64,000 nt of DNA from EW11 sp035765635 (GTDB lineage: Bacteria > Verrucomicrobiota > Verrucomicrobiia > Opitutales > Opitutaceae). The translations under genes and the position numbers were made by a program. Under the pieces are notes generated by a model that did not search any database, was not told the DNA's origin, and was given only the letters and a program-made list of their open reading frames with translations. The stretch is from contig DASTWZ010000044.1 in assembly GCA_035765635.1 (NCBI GenBank), positions 1 through 64,000 on the forward strand, given 5' to 3'. Positions 35,930 to 45,024 of the stretch are shown here, piece by piece (position 1 is the first letter of the stretch; every line of letters starts with the position of its first letter).

Positions 35930-36862
35930 CTAGGGACGGCGTCCCTTTGCCGGCATGATCCATGAATCCTGGCTCACCCATTCATCTTTTTCCCGAATCG
36001 AGTCGCTGAACTGATGTATAAAATCCCTCGGACTCAGGCCCTTGATGAGCTTAAACTGATGGTTGAAGTTCGAGAGATTATTGAAGCCGCTGGCGAAGCA
36101 CGCTTCGGCAATGCTCATATTCTCTTCCAGCAGGAGGTGAATGACGCGCGCGATGCGGACGCGATTCACATAAGCGGGAAATGTACAGCCCATGCGCTTG
36201 TGAAAAAAGGTGCTGAAGCGCTTTGAGCTGAGTCCGGCCAGCGCAGCGGCTTTGGGCTGAGAGATTTTCCCTATTATATTCGACCGCACATAGCGACACG
36301 CCGCCTCGATCCGTTCGCGATCTGCCCGGCGCAGTTGTGGTACATAATTGGCGCGGCAGAGCACGTGTTGCTCGGGCGCGGCCGCTAGATAGCCAAGCAA
36401 TCCGAGAACCGCCGCCGCCCGTTCTGCGCCAGCCAGTTTGGTGATATCGCGTAGACGGGTCGCCGCGATTTGTGCTTCTCGACCGGTAAAATGTATGCCG
36501 TTCCTGCTGCGCCGCAGCAGCTCCGCGACAGGCGCGAATTCCGGCGTGCGCCATAAACCTTGGCCGAGAAAATCCTCTTTGAATTGGAGGAAGATTCCAA
36601 TCGCGTGCCAGTGCCGCGGCGCCTTGGGCTTGTCCGTGTTCAGCCAGACGTGCGGAAGGTTGGGCCCGACCAGAACTAAATCGCCGGGGCCGAAAGCCGC
36701 CGCGTGATCGCCGACGAAGCGGACGCCGCGACTCGCCTCGACGTACATTAATTCGACTTCCGGGTGAACGTGCCAAATGGCCGAGAAACGTTCGCCGCCA
36801 TATCGCCGACAATTGATCGAGCTGGCTTCAGGAAGCCGAACGATTTCGAAAGCCGCGCGCAT
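35930..36862 (-). CDS. AraC-family transcriptional regulator (cupin sensor)
   Basis: A 310-residue regulator with an N-terminal cupin (about residues 20-100; WHVHPEVELMYVEASRGVRFVGDH and PGDLVLVGPNLPHVW). The C-terminal AraC double HTH (about 190-290) includes LAGLSSKRFSTFFHKRMG and CFASGFNNLSNFNHQFKLIKGLSP. This layout is typical of sugar-responsive activators of carbohydrate genes. It is divergent from the secreted beta-helix gene, with 171 bases between the starts, so that gene is its most likely target. The CE7 gene and GH39-like remnant behind it suggest a former xylan or pectin module. Confidence 0.92.
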   Translation of the reverse strand: MRAAFEIVRLPEASSINCRRYGGERFSAIWHVHPEVELMYVEASRGVRFVGDHAAAFGPGDLVLVGPNLPHVWLNTDKPKAPRHWHAIGIFLQFKEDFLGQGLWRTPEFAPVAELLRRSRNGIHFTGREAQIAATRLRDITKLAGAERAAAVLGLLGYLAAAPEQHVLCRANYVPQLRRADRERIEAACRYVRSNIIGKISQPKAAALAGLSSKRFSTFFHKRMGCTFPAYVNRVRIARVIHLLLEENMSIAEACFASGFNNLSNFNHQFKLIKGLSPRDFIHQFSDSIREKDEWVSQDSWIMPAKGRRP

Positions 36863-37033
36863 CGGGAGAAAACCACCGGTTTTGCGGAGAAAGTCGGTAG
36901 TTCAAAATCACGCATTCGTCAATAGTGCGACCGCGCTCTCCATTCGGCTTTCCCCTCCAAATCCCCTCACAGCCCAGGCCTCTAGCCGACTGAAGAGACC
37001 GGCAGGCTTTGTCTATATAACCCAATAACGCAT

Positions 37034-40027
37034 ATGATATCGCTAAAAATAGTTACACGAACTGCGACTGGTGTGTCTCGCTACTTCAGACATGCTGGGG
37101 CGCTTTTGCTCGGCTTCCTTCCGCTCTCGCTCTGTGCGCAACTTTTCACGCCTGGCGTCACAGAGGGGCCCGGCAGCGGACCAGTCTATACTCCTAATCG
37201 TTACATTGATTTTGATAATGGGCTGGAAACCAATACTGGGACCACTTCCGACTCTCCGTGGCAATTCGCGCCAGGTATGCCGGGCAGCAAGCATAACACG
37301 GATCCGGTCCCGGGTCGTGTATATGCTCTCAAACGCGGCTCGACTTGGCGTCTCCCGAGTGAATGGGTCATCGGAGCCTCGGGTACCAGTGGGAATCCGA
37401 TCGTTTTTACCGCCTATGGAACCGCCAGCGAGCTTCCTCGGGTCACCGTCCTGAGGGATTTGAAGGGCGCAAGTTGGTCCTCTGGCGGAGGCACGAATGT
37501 CTACTATACGACGATTGCTGGGACTGATGAAGTCCGCCGGCTGTATGTGAACGGAGTCGGCTTGGGCCAGGCTTCAAGCAGCGCCTGGGTTGGCAATCAC
37601 AGCAACACGACCAACTGGGTCGGGCAGCCGAGTGTCGTGACCTGCACGAGAGCGCCAGTTCCGGCAGACCCGACTCATGCCACGGTGGGAAATCAGTATA
37701 ATACAGGAATAACTAAATATTGGAGGCAGACCACGGACTTGGACGGTAATACGCAAACGCTGTATTTTTATAGTCCGGGCGGCGCCCCGAGCACGTTGCC
37801 CAGCGTCGAGGGTCTGGTCGCGAATGTTAATTCCGCGCTAAGGTGTACTGACAAATCGTACGTGTACATCGATCGCATCGACTTCAGCGGCGGCGCAATC
37901 GGAGTTCTGCTTTTCGAGGCCTCCGCTACCGCGACTCCTACTGACGTGCGCGTCACCAATTGTAACATTTGGGGCGCAAAACAAGCTGGCATTCGGGTAT
38001 GGAGCTCGTCCACCAACGGAACCGGCTTTTCCAACGGGAAAATCAAATGGAATCGGGTCGATTCTGGCGAAGGCGTTTCAACCAAGCCAACTCCAGATAA
38101 TGTGAAATATGGCGCTGACCAGCCGGTCTACTCTGACGATGGCGTGATGGGCAATTCGGAAGGCATCGCGATCTATAATGGTGTGCAGGGATGGGAGATC
38201 GCCCAAAACGATGTGAGCAATTTTTGGCACGCGAATATTTCCGTCACCAGAACCTTTCTCTCAGGCGATCCAGCTAACCAGTCAGTGGTCATTACCGGAG
38301 GCAATATCGTCGAGCACAACACGGTTCATTCCGAGAACATCAACTACTCCCACGGCATCGAAATCGCGTCTTGGACGACCGAAGAGGCCATCATAAACAG
38401 GCACGACGGCGCGATAGTGAGAAAGAACAAGATCTACAACATGCCGTGCGGACAGTCGATCAAAGCGAAGAACGTGCTGTTCTACGGTAATTTGATCATG
38501 GGTATCTTTGGCTCTCCTCGCGATCCTTATGATAATACCGCTTGGAATAGTGAAGCTATCACGGTCTTCGGCTACGATCAGCCGGGAGGTCTTACTATTT
38601 CGGGCGGCGTGGCCGCGTATAACACCTTTGTGAATTGCGGAGGCGTTGGCATGAACATGGTTGGGAACTCGACTGGCGCGGTGCCGACCGGTTTCCTCGT
38701 CGCCAATAATATTATGGCTTATTGCGGTCCAAAGTACACCGCCATGAGCTACCGCTATGCCGTGTTCAAAGACGCGCAGCCCAGCACGTCCAACATCGAT
38801 GTGGACAATAACCTGATGTACAGTCCGGATACATTATATGTCTACAGCGGCGCCTCCACGATGACGGTGTCTGGCATGGAGTCATCCGAAGCGGCAAACG
38901 GCTGGACGGACAACGTTGCCGGGGATCCTCTGTTCGTAAACTATCCAGGTTCATATACCGTTTCTGGTTCGCCGGCTGATTACCAACTGCAATTGAACTC
39001 ACCGGCTCGCGCTCCAGGTATCACTCGATCGCTCGGCTCGCTGCTTCCTGAGGACACGAGCGGTTGGACGAATCTCGGCTGTTGGCAGGATGCTGGCACG
39101 GCAACCGCGGCCACATTTACCACTGGACAAACGCTAAGCTCCAACACGTGGAACGACTACACCGGTTGGAAGGGAATGAAGATAACGGTTGGTTCAACGC
39201 CGATCATCGTCACCGACCTCGGCCGTTGGGTGCTCTCGGGTAATACTCAGACGCATGTAGTAAAAATCGTGAACACGTCCGGCGTAACTCTTGGTTCGGC
39301 GTCTGTGGCGACCTCAGGCGCAACGGCCGATCAATTCAAGTACGCCGCGCTGACGAATCCCGTCACGCTTTCCGCGAACTCCAGCTATTATATCGTGAGT
39401 GAGGAGACGAATGGCGGAGATTATATCCGCGGCTCGGGAACCGTCCTTAGCCATACCGGCGTCGCGATGATCAACAACGCCGTTCGTTCGACTGACGGTG
39501 TTACCTTCACCAACGAGGGCACGACGGATAACTGCAGTGGCCCGGTCAGTTTCGAGTATTATATTGAAGCAACCTTTGTCACGGGACAGTCGCTGAGTTC
39601 CACCAATTGGAACAACTACACCGGCTGGAAAGGCATGAAAATCACGGTGGGTTCCGCGCCCATTATCGTGACGCAGCTGGGTCGCTGGGTGCTTTCCGGC
39701 AATACCCAGAGTCACACCGTCAAGTTGGTGAACACTTCAGGGACGACCATTGCGTCGGCGGCAGTGGCTACTTCCGGCGCTACGGCTGGGCAAATGAAGT
39801 ACGTGGCTCTCTCGACGCCGGTGACGCTCTCGGCCAACACCGATTATTACATCGTGAGCCAGGAGACGAACGGCGGCGACTATTGGTGGGGTTCGAACAC
39901 CACCCTCAACCACACAGGCGCCGCGACGATCACCGCCGCCACGCGCTCGACCGACAGCGTAACCTTCGCTTCAGACACGACGACGCTGGATCACTGCAAC
40001 GTACCCGTCGGGTTTAAATATTATTAA
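37034..40027 (+). CDS. Secreted parallel beta-helix protein with duplicated C-terminal module
   Basis: A 997-residue exported protein. The signal peptide ends near residue 35 (LLGFLPLSLCAQ). An N-terminal segment 'YIDFDNGLETNTGTTSDSPWQFAPG' leads into a long right-handed beta-helix region (about 50-680) with PbH1-like turns such as 'NTVHSENINYSHGIEIASW' and 'VRKNKIYNMPCGQSIKAKNVLFYGNLI'. This fold is used by pectate lyases and other polysaccharide lyases or hydrolases. No catalytic motif was assigned. The C-terminus has two ~153-residue repeats starting ATFTTGQTLSS and ATFVTGQSLSS. It is probably controlled by the divergent AraC gene. A hairpin terminator follows. Confidence 0.78.
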   Translation: MISLKIVTRTATGVSRYFRHAGALLLGFLPLSLCAQLFTPGVTEGPGSGPVYTPNRYIDFDNGLETNTGTTSDSPWQFAPGMPGSKHNTDPVPGRVYALKRGSTWRLPSEWVIGASGTSGNPIVFTAYGTASELPRVTVLRDLKGASWSSGGGTNVYYTTIAGTDEVRRLYVNGVGLGQASSSAWVGNHSNTTNWVGQPSVVTCTRAPVPADPTHATVGNQYNTGITKYWRQTTDLDGNTQTLYFYSPGGAPSTLPSVEGLVANVNSALRCTDKSYVYIDRIDFSGGAIGVLLFEASATATPTDVRVTNCNIWGAKQAGIRVWSSSTNGTGFSNGKIKWNRVDSGEGVSTKPTPDNVKYGADQPVYSDDGVMGNSEGIAIYNGVQGWEIAQNDVSNFWHANISVTRTFLSGDPANQSVVITGGNIVEHNTVHSENINYSHGIEIASWTTEEAIINRHDGAIVRKNKIYNMPCGQSIKAKNVLFYGNLIMGIFGSPRDPYDNTAWNSEAITVFGYDQPGGLTISGGVAAYNTFVNCGGVGMNMVGNSTGAVPTGFLVANNIMAYCGPKYTAMSYRYAVFKDAQPSTSNIDVDNNLMYSPDTLYVYSGASTMTVSGMESSEAANGWTDNVAGDPLFVNYPGSYTVSGSPADYQLQLNSPARAPGITRSLGSLLPEDTSGWTNLGCWQDAGTATAATFTTGQTLSSNTWNDYTGWKGMKITVGSTPIIVTDLGRWVLSGNTQTHVVKIVNTSGVTLGSASVATSGATADQFKYAALTNPVTLSANSSYYIVSEETNGGDYIRGSGTVLSHTGVAMINNAVRSTDGVTFTNEGTTDNCSGPVSFEYYIEATFVTGQSLSSTNWNNYTGWKGMKITVGSAPIIVTQLGRWVLSGNTQSHTVKLVNTSGTTIASAAVATSGATAGQMKYVALSTPVTLSANTDYYIVSQETNGGDYWWGSNTTLNHTGAATITAATRSTDSVTFASDTTTLDHCNVPVGFKYY
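39110..40024 (+). repeat. Two tandem 459-bp coding repeats
   Basis: Module 1 starts at 39110 and module 2 at 39569, in frame, giving 153-residue protein repeats. Shared phrases include GWKGMKITVGS, LGRWVLSGNTQ, ATSGAT and VSxETNGGDY. They encode a beta-rich domain, probably for carbohydrate or surface binding. Confidence 0.85.
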
Positions 40028-40046
40028 TCAGCGAAGTTGATCCGCT

Positions 40047-40080
40047 ATTTCCACCTGTGGCTGCGGCCACGGGTGGAATT
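40047..40080 (+). terminator. Hairpin after beta-helix gene
   Basis: Arms ATTTCCACCTGTGGC (40047-40061) and GCCACGGGTGGAATT (40066-40080) pair over 15 positions, with one G-U and one mismatch, around a TGCG loop. It lies 20 bases after the stop. The tail is not strongly T-rich. Confidence 0.5.
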
Positions 40081-40130
40081 GTGTATTCGCGGGCGTTTCT
40101 CGATCGTAGCGCAGCAATGTCACTGAAACT

Positions 40131-40649
40131 TGACGTCGGTGTAACTCCAGCGGGAACAAATTATCGCAGGAATTGAGCCACGCTTGCGACTGGGACCGCT
40201 GGCCTCTGGCCGGTGTCGAAGGGCTGCCGCGAAGCCGCGGACTGAATGACGGTGACTCGCTTTTTCCTAATCGAGTCCGTCCGCGCCCTGTGGCGCGGAC
40301 ATTAGGTAGAGAAATGCCGGCGAGGACGCCAGCGCTCCCAGAGGCCGACATCGGCGTGACGCCGACGCTCGGCCGATCCCCCGCACTCGGCGACTATCCA
40401 ACGCGCGGCCGCCGAGTGCGCCTTTTCAAGGCGCAGAGGCTCCGGGAGCGCCGGCGTCCTCGCCGGCATGTGTGTGTGGGCAAACGAACCAAGCCAAGAG
40501 AATCGCTACCCGCGCAGTACCGGAAACAGATGCCGAGGCCATTGCGGCAGCGGGGGTCGAAAGGAGTCAAACTTTGCACTTTGTAGAGTCTTCACATGCG
40601 TTGGACCTACATGGCAGGGTTGCTCAAATTTGACGTCCGTGTAATTCCA
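40131..40649. repeat. Pair of 19-bp direct repeats 500 bp apart
   Basis: TGACGTCGGTGTAACTCCA (40131-40149) and TGACGTCCGTGTAATTCCA (40631-40649) differ at two positions and are exactly 500 bases apart. They bracket the family B palindrome. On the minus strand both read W(S/N)YTDVKF, so they may be traces of one duplicated gene end. There is no gene in the 40028-40685 gap. Confidence 0.6.
40313..40469. repeat. ~160-bp palindromic element, family B copy 2
   Basis: The left arm (40313-40341, starting AATGCCGGCGAGGACGCC) and right arm (40443-40469) are inverted repeats. The interior contains GCCGACATCGGCGTGACGCC and CGCACTCGGCGACTAT as in the 24.7 kb copy. It lies between convergent genes. Confidence 0.82.
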
Positions 40650-40685
40650 CAGACAGCCCAGTTCGGACTGAGATGGGGCTGCGCT

Positions 40686-41147
40686 CTATTCGACCCGCTG
40701 CGCCGAAGGGGTTTTCGCTCGCGAGCTGCGGGCCCGGACACGTTCGAATTCTTTTTCGTACTTCAACAGCTCTTCTTCCGAGAGGTTCTCGATCTGGATC
40801 ATCTCGTTGCGCGCATGCGTGAGGGCTCGAAGCAGTTCGTCCATCTTCAGCTGCATCGCTTTCGCCTCACGGTTTTGCGCGTTCTGAATCAGAAACACCA
40901 TGAGGAATGTGAGGATCGTCGTGCCGGTGTTGATCACCAGCTGCCACTCCGCGGAATAGTGAAACGCCGGCCCCGATGCGGCCCATCCAACCACGAACGC
41001 GCAGGAAAAAGCGAAAGCGAGCGGATGCGCCATCGCGATCGAAGCGCCGCGCGCAAAACGCGCGAACAATCCCAGTTTAACGGGATTTGCGCTGCTTCCA
41101 ACGTTTCGGCCGGTTGAGGAGGCGAGAACGCTACTTGGGCTAGGCAT
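40686..41147 (-). CDS. Low-affinity iron permease-family membrane protein
   Basis: A 153-residue protein resembling PF04120 (low-affinity iron permease family). A short basic N-terminus (FARFARGASIAMAHP) precedes two membrane helices (about 38-58 and 67-87; LAFAFSCAFVVGWAASG and LVINTGTTILTFLMVFLIQNAQNRE). A charged helical tail carries the family's 'KMDELLRALTHARNEMI' segment. In bacteria the transport function is unproven despite the name. The start at 41147 excludes an upstream extension with no similarity. It stands alone, convergent with the beta-helix gene. Confidence 0.8.
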   Translation of the reverse strand: MPSPSSVLASSTGRNVGSSANPVKLGLFARFARGASIAMAHPLAFAFSCAFVVGWAASGPAFHYSAEWQLVINTGTTILTFLMVFLIQNAQNREAKAMQLKMDELLRALTHARNEMIQIENLSEEELLKYEKEFERVRARSSRAKTPSAQRVE

Positions 41148-41336
41148 CCGGCTATAATATAGCACCCATCCGATCTCGCAACTGTGCGCCATAATCGCGG
41201 AGTTTCTTGTTGTGCCGTGCAAACGCGGGCGGATGGCGGCGGTAATCTAAGACAAGGACCTGCACCTGAGGCTTCAAGGCCGCCAAAGATTTAAGCATCG
41301 CAGCTGATATTGGCGGACACTTACGTTGGCCGCCCG

Positions 41337-42074
41337 ATGCGTTTTCTATTCCCTGTCCTTCTTTTCCTAGGTTGTGTTTATCGAGTGAACGCCGAGCAGG
41401 CTGCTCCTCTCGTCTATATGGTGGGCGACTCCACGATGGCGCAGAAGCCACTTGATCTCCCAGAGCGAGGATGGGGGATGGCCTTCAATGGTTTCTTCAG
41501 GGATCCAGCGATGATCCAGAATCACGCCGTGAACGGCCGGAGCACGAAAAGTTTCATCAACGAGGGCCGCTGGACTCGCGTGCTCAACGCGATCGTCCCG
41601 GGCGATTTCGTCATCATCGAATTCGGGCACAACGACGAGAAGATCAAGAACACCGCAGTCGGCACGGATCCGAACACCGAGTTTCGGGACAACCTGCGGC
41701 GCTTCATCCACGACGTGAAAAACAAGCACGCCACTCCGATTCTCGCCACCCCCATCGCGCGCCGAAAGTTCGATACAACCGGCAAACTGGTTCCCTCACA
41801 CGGAATCTATCCGGACGTGATGCGCGCCGTCGCTGCCGAGGAGCACGTCGCGCTGCTCGACCTCGAACGCGCCACGGAAAAGTGGTTGCAGGCGGTGGGC
41901 GACGAACCATCGAAGGCTTTCTTCATGTGGATTCCTCCGGGGACCAACCCGAAGATTCCTCAGGGCAAGCAGGACGATACGCACCTCGTGGACGCGGGCG
42001 CGGTCAAAGTCGCCTCGCTCGCCGCAGAGGAGATTCGCGCGCAAAATCTGCCGCTGGCGCGCTGGCTCAAATAG
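41337..42074 (+). CDS. Secreted SGNH esterase, rhamnogalacturonan acetylesterase type (CE12)
   Basis: A 245-residue exported esterase. The signal peptide (MRFLFPVLLFLGCVYRVNA) is followed by block I GDSTMAQKP with the nucleophile Ser. Block II Gly is in NHAVNGRSTKSF, block III is GHND, and the catalytic Asp/His pair is in DDTHLVDAGA. These match CE12 rhamnogalacturonan acetylesterases. It removes acetyl groups from pectin side or backbone sugars in the periplasm. The start at 41337 gives a proper signal peptide. It heads a run with GH2 and, further on, two GH28 genes, which supports pectin/rhamnogalacturonan breakdown. Confidence 0.9.
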   Translation: MRFLFPVLLFLGCVYRVNAEQAAPLVYMVGDSTMAQKPLDLPERGWGMAFNGFFRDPAMIQNHAVNGRSTKSFINEGRWTRVLNAIVPGDFVIIEFGHNDEKIKNTAVGTDPNTEFRDNLRRFIHDVKNKHATPILATPIARRKFDTTGKLVPSHGIYPDVMRAVAAEEHVALLDLERATEKWLQAVGDEPSKAFFMWIPPGTNPKIPQGKQDDTHLVDAGAVKVASLAAEEIRAQNLPLARWLK

Positions 42075-42121
42075 ATCGGCCAACACATTCCTAGTCCCCT
42101 GACAATTACCCCATCCCCACC

Positions 42122-44965
42122 ATGCGACGCTTCTGCCTTATCTCCCTGTTCTGTCTCTTCCCCGCGGCGCTCTTCGCGCTCGAACCGCTCAGTCTTGCGG
42201 GGAAATGGTCGGTTCGCCTCGATCCGAAGGGCGCAGGCGAGGAGGCACGCTGGTATCTGGAGGATGCCAGTGACGCCGGGACCATCGCTTTGCCCGGCTC
42301 GCTGGAGGAAAACCGCATCGGTGATCCGATCACTGTGCAGACCCAGTGGACGGGAGACATCACAGACCGCTCCTATTTCACGCAACCCGAGTACGAGGAG
42401 TACCGACGGGCCGGTAACATAAAGGTCCCTTTTTGGCTCCAGCCGGAAACTCATTTCGTCGGGGCCGCCTGGTATCAACGCAGTTTCGAAATTCCGGCGT
42501 CGTGGCAGGGAAAGTCGGTGCAACTCGTCCTGGAGCGGCCGCATTGGAGAACAACCGTGTGGCTTGATGGCCGGCTCGTCGGCACGAACGACGCTTTATC
42601 CGTGCCGCACCGCTACGATCTCGGCGCGGCGCTCACCGCGGGAACGCACCGGCTGACGGTTCGGGTGCAGAACAATATCGATCCCGACATCGGCACGAAC
42701 TCGCATAGTATAACGGACCACACACAGGGGAATTGGAACGGCATCGTCGGCCAGATCAGCCTTCTCGCCACCGAGGGAACCGGAGCCCGCATCGACGATG
42801 TGCAAATCTATCCGGCCCGCACAGGCATTGTCGCTGTGCGCGGAAAACTTGCGCGCAGCGGCGCCGCGGCTTTTCCGGCGGAGGTAAACTTGTCCCTCGA
42901 CGGCGGTGCGACGACTGCGCGCGCCGTGGTAGCGACAGACGGCTCTTTCGCCGGCGAGGTCCGCCGCGCGCCTTTCGCGAAAAACGAACTGTGGAGTGAA
43001 TTCACCCCGGTGCTGCATCGGTTGAAGATCGAGGTTGCCGGCGGGGATTCTCGAGAATGCCGGTTCGGCGTGCGCGATTTCAAGGCCGCGGGCCGCCAAC
43101 TCGCGGTCAATGACGTGCCTGCCTTTCTCCGCGGCACGCTCGATTGCGCGGCGTATCCGAGGTCCGGATACCCGCCAATGGAGACAGCGGAATGGAAGCG
43201 CGTTATGAGCACGATCAAGGCGCATGGGCTGAACCACATTCGCTTCCATTCGTGGTGTCCGCCTGAGGCTGCTTTCCAGGCGGCCGACGAACTGGGCCTC
43301 TATCTGCAAGTCGAGGTGGCCTCCTGGCCGAATTGGTCCACCACGCTGGGCGACGGCAAGCCGGTGGATGCGTGGATTCAAAAAGAGACCAGTCGGATCC
43401 TGCGCGAATACGGCAACCATCCCTCGTTCGTCATGCTGTGCGCCGGCAACGAGCCGGGCGGAAAAAACTACGCGGCCTGGCTCGAAAAATGGGTCTCTCA
43501 GCAAAAAAACGCCGATCCTCGACGGGTCTACACTTCCGGGGCCGGCTGGCCGGAACTCGCGGTCAACGACTATAACGTCACTCCTGAGCCACGCATCCAG
43601 CACTGGGGCGATGGCTTGAAATCGCGTATCAACGCGATGCCTCCTGAAACGGAGACGAACTATGCCGACTTCATTCTCGAGCGGCACGCTCCGGTGGTTT
43701 CCCACGAGATCGGTCAATGGTGCGTGTTCCCGAACTTCGCCGAAATGCCAAAGTACACCGGTTATTTGAAGCCGAGAAATTTCGAGATTTTTCAGGCGAA
43801 TTTCGAGCGGCATGGCTTGAGCCGGCACGCCCATGATTTCCTGATCGCGTCAGGCAAGCTCCAGGCGCTTTGCTACAAAGAAGAAATCGAGTCGGCCTTG
43901 AGGACGCCTCAGATGGCCGGATTTCAATTGCTCGGCCTGAGCGATTTCCCAGGACAGGGCACAGCATTGGTGGGAGTGCTCGATGCGTTTTGGGAGGACA
44001 AAGGTTATATTTCCGCGGCGGAGTTCCGCCGGTTTTGCAGCCCCACCGTGCCGCTCGCGCGGCTGAGCCGCCGCGTTTTCACCACCAGCGACCATCTCAC
44101 CGCGCGCGTGGAGGTGGCTCACTTTGGAGACCACCTTTTGTCCGGGTTGCATGCGAGCTGGTCGCTGCGGGCCGACGATGGGCGAGTTGCCGCGAGCGGA
44201 CGATTCGAGCCGAAGGATGTCGCAGCCGGCGGCCTCGCAGAATTGGGCCGTGTCGATGTCGAGCTCGAGAAATCCACCGCGCCCGCGCGCTACAAACTTG
44301 TTGTCCAGCTCGAGGCGCCAGAGACGGGGAGCAAAGCTTTGGCCAATGTCTCGAACGACTGGGATGTGTGGATTTATCCCGACGTCAGCACGCTGCGGCT
44401 GGAGTCCGGCGAGAACGCCAAGATCGTCACGGAGCTGAACGCGTCGGACGCGGAAAAGCTGAACGCAGGCGGCACCCTGATTTGGACAATTCCGCCGGCG
44501 AAGGTCGCCCCCGACCCGCAGCGCGGTCCCATCGCGCTCGGTTTCTCCAGTATCTTTTGGAACACCGCGTGGACTTCTGGCCAGGCTCCCCATACCCTCG
44601 GGATTTTCTGCGATCCGAAATCGTCGGCGCTCGCGGAGTTTCCCACGGATGGCTGGAGCAATTGGCAGTGGTGGTATCCGATCGCGCACGCGGCTCCGAT
44701 GCTTCTCGACCGCCTGCCGCGCGAACTCGAGCCGACGGTAAGCGTGATCGACGATTGGGTAACCAGCCGAAAGCTGGCGCTGATTTTCGAGGCGAAGTGC
44801 GGCTCCGGCCGGATTATTGTCACGAGCATCGATTTGAACGAGTCGGTCCTCGATCCGGTCCGTCGGCAATTGCGGGCGAGCCTATTGCATTACGCGACGA
44901 GCACCTCCTTCAAACCTTCCGTCGAAGTGTCAATCGACCAGTTGAAGTCTCTCGCGATTCAGTAG
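42122..44965 (+). CDS. Secreted GH2-family glycoside hydrolase
   Basis: A 947-residue protein with a signal peptide (MRRFCLISLFCLFPAALFA). It has a GH2 sugar-binding jelly roll (about 25-230, including WYQRSFEIPASWQGKSVQLVLERPHWRTTVWLDG), an immunoglobulin-like domain, and a TIM barrel. The acid/base Glu is in CAGNEPGG (near residue 444) and the nucleophile candidate in VVSHEIGQW (near 529). A long C-terminal beta domain follows. GH2 members act as beta-galactosidases, beta-glucuronidases or related enzymes on pectin and other oligosaccharides. Specificity is not readable here. It begins 47 bases after the CE12 esterase and probably shares its transcript. Confidence 0.9.
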   Translation: MRRFCLISLFCLFPAALFALEPLSLAGKWSVRLDPKGAGEEARWYLEDASDAGTIALPGSLEENRIGDPITVQTQWTGDITDRSYFTQPEYEEYRRAGNIKVPFWLQPETHFVGAAWYQRSFEIPASWQGKSVQLVLERPHWRTTVWLDGRLVGTNDALSVPHRYDLGAALTAGTHRLTVRVQNNIDPDIGTNSHSITDHTQGNWNGIVGQISLLATEGTGARIDDVQIYPARTGIVAVRGKLARSGAAAFPAEVNLSLDGGATTARAVVATDGSFAGEVRRAPFAKNELWSEFTPVLHRLKIEVAGGDSRECRFGVRDFKAAGRQLAVNDVPAFLRGTLDCAAYPRSGYPPMETAEWKRVMSTIKAHGLNHIRFHSWCPPEAAFQAADELGLYLQVEVASWPNWSTTLGDGKPVDAWIQKETSRILREYGNHPSFVMLCAGNEPGGKNYAAWLEKWVSQQKNADPRRVYTSGAGWPELAVNDYNVTPEPRIQHWGDGLKSRINAMPPETETNYADFILERHAPVVSHEIGQWCVFPNFAEMPKYTGYLKPRNFEIFQANFERHGLSRHAHDFLIASGKLQALCYKEEIESALRTPQMAGFQLLGLSDFPGQGTALVGVLDAFWEDKGYISAAEFRRFCSPTVPLARLSRRVFTTSDHLTARVEVAHFGDHLLSGLHASWSLRADDGRVAASGRFEPKDVAAGGLAELGRVDVELEKSTAPARYKLVVQLEAPETGSKALANVSNDWDVWIYPDVSTLRLESGENAKIVTELNASDAEKLNAGGTLIWTIPPAKVAPDPQRGPIALGFSSIFWNTAWTSGQAPHTLGIFCDPKSSALAEFPTDGWSNWQWWYPIAHAAPMLLDRLPRELEPTVSVIDDWVTSRKLALIFEAKCGSGRIIVTSIDLNESVLDPVRRQLRASLLHYATSTSFKPSVEVSIDQLKSLAIQ

Positions 44966-45024
44966 GACTCGCGCGGGACTTGACCCGATGGTCATGCGCC
45001 GACGGCGAGTGCTAACGTCGCCGC

